From NCBI GenBank assembly GCA_030612605.1, contig JAUWNO010000074.1, positions 1 to 8,475 of the forward strand: a DNA stretch of 8,475 nucleotides, given 5' to 3'. How positions within the stretch are numbered: the first letter of the stretch is position 1; each line of letters starts with the position of its first letter. The stretch comes from Armatimonadota bacterium. Its GTDB lineage: Bacteria > Cloacimonadota > Cloacimonadia > Cloacimonadales > TCS61. Both the position numbers and the translations under genes were made by a program. Shown here in pieces: positions 1 to 5,339 of this stretch. Under the pieces are notes generated by a model. The model made no database searches and had not been told where the DNA came from. It was given only the letters and a program-made list of their open reading frames with translations.

Positions 1-1
1 T

Positions 2-181
2 GTAGCTCCCGAAATGATCGATCTTTCTCATCCTTTAGCTGGAGTGATGGGTGCAACGAATGCTTTAACGTTTTCTACCGATCTACTTGGAGATGTAACA
101 ATAGTAGGTCCCGGAGCAGGGAAAATTGAAACAGGATTCTCCATTCTGACCGATATTTTGAGTATTCATAGAAATAAATAG
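2..181 (+). CDS. hom: Homoserine dehydrogenase, C-terminal fragment (gene begins before the window)
   Basis: The first 59 codons read in frame from base 2 to a TAG at 179-181. They contain the typical end of the homoserine dehydrogenase catalytic domain: 'HPLAGVMGATNAL', a short strand segment, then 'VGPGAGKIETGFSILTDIL'. The HPL-x-GV...NA and G-x-GAG-x-x-T signatures are well conserved in this family, which reduces aspartate semialdehyde to homoserine with NAD(P)H in threonine and methionine synthesis. The protein stops about 20 residues after the GAG motif, so there is no C-terminal ACT domain; this is the short form. Whether the missing N-terminal part is fused to aspartokinase cannot be seen. 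Homoserine kinase, the next enzyme of the pathway, is encoded on the same strand about 6 kb downstream. Confidence 0.88.
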   Translation, partial: VAPEMIDLSHPLAGVMGATNALTFSTDLLGDVTIVGPGAGKIETGFSILTDILSIHRNK

Positions 182-192
182 AGTTGTCTAAA

Positions 193-234
193 GACCTTAC
201 GGATGGTCGAGTTTGCGAGACCTCCGTAATGGTC
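193..234 (+). terminator. Bulged hairpin HP1 after hom, possible terminator
   Basis: GACCTTACGGATGGTC (193-208) pairs with GACCTCCGTAATGGTC (219-234). The stem is 4+7+4 base pairs with one bulged base on each strand and a 10-base loop, GAGTTTGCGA. It lies 11 bases after the hom stop and is followed by GGTTTGTTTTG (235-245), a broken T-rich run, so an intrinsic terminator for hom is plausible. The same stem design recurs in HP2 (306-362), which makes a dispersed palindromic element or structured RNA an equally good explanation. Confidence 0.45.
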
Positions 235-264
235 GGTTTGTTTTGATCCAACTATTTTAAGCAA

Positions 265-304
265 GACTCGACTCGTAACGACCAAAGGGAATGCGAGTTA
301 AGTC
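265..304 (+). other. Middle stem-loop in the hom-AOR spacer
   Basis: GACT (265-268) pairs with AGTC (301-304), and ACTCG (271-275) pairs with CGAGT (294-298). The two helices are separated by a symmetric 2x2 internal loop (CG opposite TA), and the terminal loop is 18 bases. It sits between HP1 and HP2, so the 182-383 spacer folds as three consecutive hairpins. No protein-coding signal is seen in this 200-base spacer. Function is unknown. Confidence 0.35.
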
Positions 305-305
305 C

Positions 306-362
306 AACCATTGCGAAGGTTCAGCAAGAAGAATCTCTCTGTTTGTAACCATTCGCAAGGTT
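306..362 (+). promoter_or_regulatory. Bulged hairpin HP2 in the AOR leader, homologous in design to HP1
   Basis: AACCATTGCGAAGGTT (306-321) pairs with AACCATTCGCAAGGTT (347-362). The stem is again 4+7+4 base pairs with one bulged base on each strand, here with a 25-base loop. The stem sequence is HP1-like with exchanges such as G-C to A-T at the ends. It ends 9 bases before the AOR ribosome binding site and is followed by TTTT, so it could act as a leader attenuator or as half of a REP-like inverted doublet. The pairing is seen directly; any regulatory role is inferred. Confidence 0.4.
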
Positions 363-371
363 TTACAATAT

Positions 372-376
372 GGAGG
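372..376 (+). promoter_or_regulatory. Ribosome binding site of the AOR gene
   Basis: GGAGG, seven bases before the ATG at 384. It is a strong Shine-Dalgarno match that fixes the start codon. Confidence 0.8.
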
Positions 377-383
377 AAAATAA

Positions 384-2132
384 ATGTCATACACAGGAAA
401 ATGGCTGCAAATTGATTTATCGACCGGAAAATTTAAAACCGGAAAAACCGATAAATCTCTTTTAGAAAAATATATCGGTGGAAAGGGTCTCGGCTTTGCA
501 TTACTTGAGAAAATCGCACCAAACCCCGAACCATTTGGAGCAGAAAATCCGTTGATCTTTGTTAATGGTCCTTTCACCGGAACAAAAATTCAAACAAGTG
601 CTCGTTCAACTTTAGTTTCTCGCTCCCCTCTGACTGGTTCTATCCAAGACTGTCACTGCGGGGGGAATTTCGGACCGGCTTTGAAGCGTGCAGGCTATGA
701 TTATCTGATCATAACCGGAAAATCTGCCAAACCGGTTTATATCTATTTGACTGATGAAAAGATCGAAATTCTGAATGCAATGAATTTATGGGGAAAAGGG
801 ATTTTCTTCACAAACGATGAATTAATAAAATCTCATCCGGGAAAAAATCCCAGGATTGCGGCGATTGGACAAGCAGGAGAGAATCTTTCTAAGATCGCTT
901 GCATCGGAATCGATAAACATCGTCAATTCGGAAGAGGTGGACTCGGTGCTGTGATGGGTTCTAAAAACCTGAAAGCTGTAGTTGTGGATGGAAACACTGA
1001 AATAAAATATTTTGATGAAGAGAAATTCAGAAAAATCAATTTGCAGTTTACAAAAGACGTCTTAGATAATGAAGGAGTAAAATTCAGACGAGTTAAAGGG
1101 ACGATGAAATGTGTTCGCAGTGGGCAGGAAAATGAGTTTCTTCCAACCAAGAATTTCCAGAAATGCACTTATGATGAGTTCGAAGGAATTACTTCCGAAA
1201 CTGCTCGCAGAGTGCTGAACTGGGAGGATACAAGCTGCTATAATTGTGCGATCCGCTGTTCCAAATGGGCAAGATGGGATGGACACGAAATCGAAGGACC
1301 GGAATATGAAACAACTGCTTTTCTCGGTTCAGGTTGCGAAATTTCCGATATCAAAGAAGTGACAATCTCCAATGAAATCTGTAACGATCTTGGATTAGAT
1401 ACGATCAGTGCCGGAGTGACCTGTTCATTTGCAATGGAATGCTTTGAAAAAGGATTGCTCGATGATTGGAGCGGTCTGGAATTGAATTGGGGAAATGCCA
1501 AGGCTCAACAGGAACTTCTAAAAATGATGGTAAAAAGAGAAGGTGTCGGAGCTATCTTTGCAGATGGAAGCAGAATTGCATCTCAAAAAATCGGGAAAGG
1601 AAGCGAAGAATTTGCCATAAATGTTTTTGGAATGGAAATTTCCGGTGTGAATCCTTTGGGTTGTTTAACAATGGGAGTTTCAGTTTCGGTTTCCGATTTT
1701 GCCAGTCACACGCGTCTCTGGTGCACGGAAGCGGAAATGGGTCCCGACTTCAAGATAGAGGATATTCCCGCTGCTGTTGTGGATGGTCAGAATGAAATAA
1801 ATGCGAGAAACTGTTTAGTGGTCTGCGACTTCGTTCCGCTCGGTCTGGATAGATTAGCTCCTCTTTTGAATGCAGCCACCGGTTTGGATCATACAGAAAA
1901 ATCTTTGCGGCAAGTGGGAGCAAGAATCACAGATCTGGCTCGAAAATATAATCTTCGAAACGGACGAAAACACACGGATGATATTTTACCTGAAAGATTT
2001 TTCAAAGAAGTTGCTCCTTCCGGCTTTATGAAAGGAAAAGTATTGGATAAAGAATTATTCAATGAATTAGTTCAAAAGGTTTATGCAATTCGCGGCTGGA
2101 ATGAAAAAGGTGAACCAACGAAAGAGATTTAG
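384..2132 (+). CDS. Tungsten-type aldehyde:ferredoxin oxidoreductase (AOR family)
   Basis: This 582-residue protein is a little shorter than typical AORs (about 600). AORs oxidise aldehydes to carboxylates in the cytoplasm, passing electrons to ferredoxin through one [4Fe-4S] cluster next to a tungsto-bispterin site. The N-terminal domain (1-205) carries 'GPFTGTKIQTSARSTLVSRS', 'GGNFGPALKRAGYDYLIITG' and the pterin-loop-like 'GRGGLGAVMGSKNLKAV'. The cluster cysteines are C285-x2-C288-x3-C292, with the fourth most likely C481 in 'NCLVVCDF'; C477 is nearby. E309 in 'GPEYET' and H442 in 'SHTRLW' are candidate equivalents of the active-site Glu and His of Pyrococcus AOR. All landmarks are intact, so it looks functional. 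The substrate cannot be read from the sequence; fermentation of amino acids by way of aldehydes is a common setting. No ferredoxin, pterin-synthesis or tungstate-transport gene is adjacent. It follows hom after a highly structured spacer and has a good GGAGG site. Confidence 0.93.
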   Translation: MSYTGKWLQIDLSTGKFKTGKTDKSLLEKYIGGKGLGFALLEKIAPNPEPFGAENPLIFVNGPFTGTKIQTSARSTLVSRSPLTGSIQDCHCGGNFGPALKRAGYDYLIITGKSAKPVYIYLTDEKIEILNAMNLWGKGIFFTNDELIKSHPGKNPRIAAIGQAGENLSKIACIGIDKHRQFGRGGLGAVMGSKNLKAVVVDGNTEIKYFDEEKFRKINLQFTKDVLDNEGVKFRRVKGTMKCVRSGQENEFLPTKNFQKCTYDEFEGITSETARRVLNWEDTSCYNCAIRCSKWARWDGHEIEGPEYETTAFLGSGCEISDIKEVTISNEICNDLGLDTISAGVTCSFAMECFEKGLLDDWSGLELNWGNAKAQQELLKMMVKREGVGAIFADGSRIASQKIGKGSEEFAINVFGMEISGVNPLGCLTMGVSVSVSDFASHTRLWCTEAEMGPDFKIEDIPAAVVDGQNEINARNCLVVCDFVPLGLDRLAPLLNAATGLDHTEKSLRQVGARITDLARKYNLRNGRKHTDDILPERFFKEVAPSGFMKGKVLDKELFNELVQKVYAIRGWNEKGEPTKEI

Positions 2133-2139
2133 ATTAACT

Positions 2140-2157
2140 CAAATTTTAAAAAATTTG
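2140..2157. repeat. AT-rich palindrome after the AOR gene
   Basis: CAAATTTT (2140-2147) and AAAATTTG (2150-2157) are perfect inverted copies separated by two bases, 7 bases after the AOR stop. The stem is almost all A-T and no T-run follows, so it is a weak candidate terminator at best. Confidence 0.25.
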
Positions 2158-2176
2158 GAAAGTTTATTTGATATTT

Positions 2177-2181
2177 GGAGG
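2177..2181 (+). promoter_or_regulatory. Ribosome binding site deciding the start of the repeat protein
   Basis: GGAGG lies seven bases before the ATG at 2189. It supports that ATG over the in-frame TTG at 2168, which lies upstream of the site itself and would put seven extra residues before the signal peptide. Confidence 0.8.
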
Positions 2182-2188
2182 TTGTATT

Positions 2189-3661
2189 ATGAAAAAAAGA
2201 AGTCTTTATTTAATTTTTTTAATGCTTTTGATTAATTCAATAATCCTCGCTCAAACTTTTCCAGATACATTATGGACAAAAACATTTGGTGGAAGTTCAG
2301 GTGATACAGCTTACTCAGTCCAACAGACCATAGATGGAGGTTATATCATCGCAGGATATACTTATTCCTTTGGATCAGCTGCCAGCAGTGATTTTTGGCT
2401 CGTTAAAACAGATGAGAATGGTAATGAAGAGTGGAATCAGACTTATGATTTTGGATTAGAAAATGATGAAGCTTATTCGGTTCAGCAAACTGTAGATGAA
2501 GGTTATATTATTGCTGGTTATGCTTATACTGATGGTCCAGATCCTTGGGATTTTTGGCTTGTAAAAACAGATGAGAATGGTATTGAAGAGTGGAATCAAA
2601 CTTATGGAGGAAGTAATGAGGATGTCGCTTATTCAGTCCAGCAGACCACAGATGGAGGTTATATCATTGCTGGCTATACTTATTCTTATGGAGCAGGTTA
2701 TAAAGATTTTTGGTTGGTAAAAACAGATGCGAACGGAAATGAAGAATGGAATCAAACTTATGGTGGAATTGATGAGGATGTTGCTAATTCAGTCCAGCAG
2801 ACTATAGATGGAGGTTATATCATTGCTGGATATACTCGATCTTTTGGAGCAGAGTATTGTGATTATTGGCTGATAAAAACAGATGAGAATGGCAATGAAG
2901 AGTGGAATCATACTTATAGTGAAGGTAATTCCGAAGAAGCCCAATCAGTTCAGCAAACTACAGATGAAGGTTATATCATTGCCGGATTTACAGCTAATCC
3001 AGATGGTACTGATTTCTGGTTAATAAAAACAGATGAGAATGGAAATGAGGAGTGGAACCAAACTTATGGTGGAAATGATTTGGATGTAGCTTATTCAGTC
3101 TGGCAAACCATTGATGGAGGTTATATTATTGCAGGATATATCAAGTATAATGCTTCATGGGACTATGATTTCTATCTGGTGAAAACGGATGGGAGTGGCA
3201 ATGAAGAGTGGGAGCAAACTTATGGTGGAAGTGATTGGGATAAAGCTTACTCAGTACAGCAGACTACGGACGGAGGTTATATTATTGCTGGATATACTTG
3301 GTCTTATGGTCCAGGTTGTGCTGATTTCTGGTTGATTCGTTTGGGTTCAGAAGTTAGTGAAGAAGATAACACAATTTCAAAGTTTTCAAATTCAAATCTA
3401 TCTAATTATCCGGACCCGTTTAATCCTACAACAACTATTTATTTCACCACAGATTGCATGGGGAACACGGAGATAATTATTTACAACATCAAAGGCCAAA
3501 AAGTAAAAACGCTCATTAATGAAAATTTAGAAGCTGGTATACATCAGATTGTGTGGAATGGAAAAGATGATAAAAATAGAGATGTTCCTTCTGGAATTTA
3601 TCTCTATAAATTAGAAACTGACGAATATTCAGAAGTAAAGAAAGCAATTTTGTTGAAGTAG
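2189..3661 (+). CDS. Secreted seven-repeat propeller-like protein with C-terminal FlgD-Ig/T9SS-type sorting domain
   Basis: The protein has 490 residues from the ATG with the good ribosome binding site. Residues 1-21 are a classic signal peptide: KKR, a hydrophobic core, then cleavage probably after 'IILA'. Residues 29 to about 384 hold seven repeats of 50-54 residues. Each follows the pattern 'SVQQTxDGGYIIAGY', a variable acidic or aromatic loop, 'DFWLVKTDENGNEEW' and 'NQTYGG'. Seven such blocks suggest a seven-bladed beta-propeller, although the fold is not proven. From about residue 404 comes 'NYPDPFNPTTTIYF' and a beta-rich domain ending 'SGIYLYKLETDEYSEVKKAILLK'. This is the FlgD-Ig-like C-terminal region found on exported proteins of FCB-group bacteria, where such tails usually serve type IX-type secretion or surface anchoring. 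No catalytic motif is visible. A cell-surface binding or adhesion role is an inference. The gene stands alone between AOR and the AlbA regulator. Confidence 0.88.
   Translation: MKKRSLYLIFLMLLINSIILAQTFPDTLWTKTFGGSSGDTAYSVQQTIDGGYIIAGYTYSFGSAASSDFWLVKTDENGNEEWNQTYDFGLENDEAYSVQQTVDEGYIIAGYAYTDGPDPWDFWLVKTDENGIEEWNQTYGGSNEDVAYSVQQTTDGGYIIAGYTYSYGAGYKDFWLVKTDANGNEEWNQTYGGIDEDVANSVQQTIDGGYIIAGYTRSFGAEYCDYWLIKTDENGNEEWNHTYSEGNSEEAQSVQQTTDEGYIIAGFTANPDGTDFWLIKTDENGNEEWNQTYGGNDLDVAYSVWQTIDGGYIIAGYIKYNASWDYDFYLVKTDGSGNEEWEQTYGGSDWDKAYSVQQTTDGGYIIAGYTWSYGPGCADFWLIRLGSEVSEEDNTISKFSNSNLSNYPDPFNPTTTIYFTTDCMGNTEIIIYNIKGQKVKTLINENLEAGIHQIVWNGKDDKNRDVPSGIYLYKLETDEYSEVKKAILLK
2273..3340 (+). repeat. Seven in-frame tandem repeats inside the propeller-like gene
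   Basis: The conserved GT(C/T)CAGCA core begins at 2318, 2480, 2636, 2792, 2948, 3098 and 3254. The periods are 162, 156, 156, 156, 150 and 156 bases, all multiples of three and of six. The copies are close at the DNA level ('GATGGAGGTTATATCATTGC' recurs with few changes), which indicates recent duplication or ongoing gene conversion. Confidence 0.9.
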
Positions 3662-3707
3662 TTTTATGATTTTTATACGTTGTAAAAAAAAACAGATAAT
3701 AATAAAA

Positions 3708-3739
3708 TTCGTGAAAATTCGTGGTTAAAATAAAAAAGG
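3708..3739 (+). repeat. Decamer leader repeat, copy A (two units)
   Basis: TTCGTGAAAA and TTCGTGGTTA lie directly in tandem with a 10-base period and are followed by AAATAAAAAAGG. The same arrangement with three decamers and an identical AAATAAAAAAGG tail occurs at 5290-5331 before the dapA-like gene. Copy A has no start codon at the expected spacing after its AAGG; the next gene begins 42 bases further on. Confidence 0.7.
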
Positions 3740-3758
3740 TGAACCGAAGTAAAAATAA

Positions 3759-3773
3759 GAAGATATCATCTTC
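3759..3773. promoter_or_regulatory. Small dyad just before the regulator start codon
   Basis: GAAGAT-ATC-ATCTTC is a perfect 6-base inverted repeat with a 3-base centre, ending 8 bases before the ATG at 3782. The region has no clear Shine-Dalgarno sequence. The dyad could be an operator for autoregulation or a small hairpin over the initiation region. This is inferred from position only. Confidence 0.3.
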
Positions 3774-3781
3774 AAATAAAA

Positions 3782-5200
3782 ATGAAATTATCATATAATG
3801 AATTAAAATTATTAATACAACAAGGTGAAGGATTCAATCTTGAGTTCAAAGAATCCTTCACTCCAAAACTTGCTATTGAAATTTGTGCTTTTGTAAATGC
3901 AAATGGTGGAAAGATATTTTTGGGTGTAAGCGATAATGGAATCATCAAGGGCATAAAAACTACGAACAAACTCAAATCTCAAATTTATGATCTTGCTCGA
4001 AATTTTGATCCGCCGATCACAATTGGAATTCGTTCTGTTGAAGACATCATCATTATTGATGTTCCCGAAGGCGTGAACAAACCATACTCGGTAAATGGAA
4101 AATTTTATCTTCGTTACGGACCGAATTCTCAACAATTAAAAAGAGATGAGATCAGAGAATTCTTTCAAAATGAAGGACTGGTTTTATTTGATGAGAAGCA
4201 AAATCTTGATTTTAATTTAGAAACAGATTTTGATGAATCCAGATTTACTTTTTTTATTCAACAGGCAAAAATAAGTTCAGTTTTGGATAAAAAAGTTATT
4301 TTAGAAAATCTGTATTTAACAAAAAATAATTTTCTTAAAAACGCCGGAGTTCTTTTATTTTGCAGTAAAATCACGAAGTTTTTTTTGCAGGCAACCATTA
4401 CCTGTGTTCTTTATCAGGGAAAAACGAAATACAAAATTCTGGATCGAAAAGAATTTGATGAAGATATTTATACTAATTATACAAATGCTCTGATCTATCT
4501 TCAATCAAAACTGAATACTGAATTCATTATTACTTCGGGGATTCGACTGGAAAAATTGGAGTTTCCTGAAAAAGTTTTGCGGGAAGCTTTATTAAATGCG
4601 ATCGCTCATCGAGATTACCTTGTCAGATCGAGCATTTTTATAGAGATTTTTTCAGATCGGTTGGAAATCACAAATCCGGGTGGACTCGTCAAAGGTATGA
4701 CCATAAATGATTTTGGAACTAAAAGTTTATCTCGAAATAATCTTCTTTTTGGTTTGATGCAGAGAATGGGGTTGGTTGAGAAAGTTGGTTCCGGAATTAT
4801 CAGAATGAAAAATATGATGAATGAATCGGAACTTCCTGATCTTGAATTTAAGATAAGCAAAAACTGGTTTTCGATTATTTTTCAAAGAATTGAAATGGAA
4901 AAAAGTTCCCCAAAAAGTTCACCCAAAAGTTCCCCAAAAAGTTCCCCAAAAAGTTCACCCAAAAGTTCCCCCAAAAGTTCACCCAAAAGTTCACCCGAAA
5001 GTTCACCCGAAAATATTTACAAAACGATTAAACAAATTATAGAATTGATGAATAAAAAACCAAATATTACAGTAAAAGAAATTTCAGATATTATTGGAAT
5101 TACAACTCGTGCAATAAAAAAGAATATCCATAATTTGAAACATCAAGGAAAGATAAAACGAGTTGGATCTGATAAAGGTGGTCATTGGGAAATATTATAA
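3782..5200 (+). CDS. AlbA_2 / HATPase_c_4 putative transcriptional regulator with KSSP-repeat linker and C-terminal helix-turn-helix
   Basis: This 472-residue protein has a recognisable domain order. Residues 15 to about 130 form an AlbA_2 (Schlafen AlbA-type) domain with 'NLEFKESFTPKLAIEICAFV', 'NANGGKIFLGVSDNGIIKGI' and 'FYLRYGPNS'. Residues 250-370 form the GHKL-like HATPase_c_4 region seen in RecG-related regulators: N-box 'EALLNAIAHRDY' (268-279), 'DRLEITNPGGL' (292-302) and 'VGSGI' (335-339). Residues 374-409 are nine perfect tetrapeptides, eight KSSP and one ESSP. Residues 412-472 look like a winged helix-turn-helix ('ITVKEISDIIGITTRAIKKN', then a basic stretch 'KHQGKIKRV'). Proteins of this build are often annotated as ATP-dependent helicases, but no helicase motifs are present. 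DNA binding and ATP-responsive regulation are likely; the target is unknown. The ATG is the first in frame and gives the usual family N-terminus, despite a poor ribosome binding site. It is flanked by the two decamer leader repeats, so it may be an inserted module. Confidence 0.85.
   Translation: MKLSYNELKLLIQQGEGFNLEFKESFTPKLAIEICAFVNANGGKIFLGVSDNGIIKGIKTTNKLKSQIYDLARNFDPPITIGIRSVEDIIIIDVPEGVNKPYSVNGKFYLRYGPNSQQLKRDEIREFFQNEGLVLFDEKQNLDFNLETDFDESRFTFFIQQAKISSVLDKKVILENLYLTKNNFLKNAGVLLFCSKITKFFLQATITCVLYQGKTKYKILDRKEFDEDIYTNYTNALIYLQSKLNTEFIITSGIRLEKLEFPEKVLREALLNAIAHRDYLVRSSIFIEIFSDRLEITNPGGLVKGMTINDFGTKSLSRNNLLFGLMQRMGLVEKVGSGIIRMKNMMNESELPDLEFKISKNWFSIIFQRIEMEKSSPKSSPKSSPKSSPKSSPKSSPKSSPKSSPESSPENIYKTIKQIIELMNKKPNITVKEISDIIGITTRAIKKNIHNLKHQGKIKRVGSDKGGHWEIL
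4901..5008 (+). repeat. 12-base minisatellite encoding (KSSP)8-ESSP
   Basis: There are nine consecutive 12-base units of the form AAA-AGT-TC(A/C)-CC(A/C), the last beginning GAA. All are in frame, so gain or loss of units would change linker length without breaking the regulator. Third-position differences between units (TCC CCA, TCA CCC, TCC CCC) alternate irregularly, as expected from past unit duplication. Confidence 0.92.
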
Positions 5201-5268
5201 AAGAAAAATTTCTGATGATTCTCAAAATAGTCCTCAAAAAAAAGTGGTCAGAAAATAAACGAAATATA

Positions 5269-5291
5269 AAATTAATTTTATTAATTAATTT
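5269..5291. repeat. AT-rich inverted repeat upstream of copy B
   Basis: AAATTAAT (5269-5276) and ATTAATTT (5284-5291) are perfect inverted copies around a 7-base centre. The whole 5201-5289 stretch is strongly AT-rich and has no gene. It could hold the promoter of the dapA-like/thrB pair, but no convincing -35/-10 pair was identified. Confidence 0.25.
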
Positions 5292-5331
5292 CGTGAAAAT
5301 TCGCGTTAATTCGTAGTTAAAATAAAAAAGG
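5290..5331 (+). repeat. Decamer leader repeat, copy B (three units), leading into the dapA-like gene
   Basis: TTCGTGAAAA (5290-5299), TTCGCGTTAA (5300-5309) and TTCGTAGTTA (5310-5319) form a strict 10-base period, followed by AAATAAAAAAGG, which is identical to copy A. The final AAGG is part of the ribosome binding site of the next gene. The one-helical-turn period would place identical TTCG blocks on one DNA face. Whether this is a protein-binding array, an RNA leader or a dispersed intergenic repeat is open. Confidence 0.7.
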
Positions 5332-5333
5332 AG
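5328..5333 (+). promoter_or_regulatory. Ribosome binding site of the dapA-like gene
   Basis: AAGGAG, six bases before the ATG at 5340. It overlaps the end of leader repeat copy B. Confidence 0.8.
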
Positions 5334-5339
5334 TCAAAA

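Noticed and set aside
182..383. T-box, or Moco/Tuco-type riboswitch, before AOR
   Set aside because: No T-box sequence was seen, and I cannot match the hairpins to a remembered Moco/Tuco consensus. Only the pairings themselves are reported.
257..577. Minus-strand open frame across the structured spacer and the start of AOR
   Set aside because: It overlaps the hairpin region and the AOR start, shows no family resemblance, and no gene in the window runs on the minus strand. Other minus-strand frames were rejected on the same grounds.
1466..1795. A 109-codon + strand open frame inside the AOR gene
   Set aside because: It is out of frame with a fully conserved AOR coding region, its composition is arbitrary and Cys/Ser/Arg-rich, and it has no ribosome binding site.
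2105..2117. AAAAAGGTGAACC at the end of AOR, also seen at 3733-3745
   Set aside because: A short match within a coding region and an AT-rich spacer, compatible with chance. No further similarity extends on either side.
2168..2188. Upstream TTG start for the secreted repeat protein
   Set aside because: The GGAGG site lies downstream of this TTG and is ideally spaced for the ATG at 2189, which gives a standard signal peptide.
3516..3794. Minus-strand open frame over the end of the repeat protein and the following spacer
   Set aside because: Phe/Tyr/Thr-rich translation of AT-rich antisense DNA, with no motif. It overlaps the clearly coding sorting domain.
3739..3798. Short GTG-initiated frame (19 codons) after the AAGG of leader copy A, overlapping the regulator start
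   Set aside because: No spacing between AAGG and GTG, no conserved content, and it is likely a by-product of AT-rich sequence.
4901..5008. CRISPR array
   Set aside because: The units are 12 bases, contiguous and without spacers, and encode a clean KSSP tetrapeptide series.
3782..5200. RecG-like DNA helicase annotation for the AlbA_2 protein
   Set aside because: No Walker A/DEAD-type helicase motifs are present. The domain content is AlbA_2 plus a GHKL-like region and helix-turn-helix.
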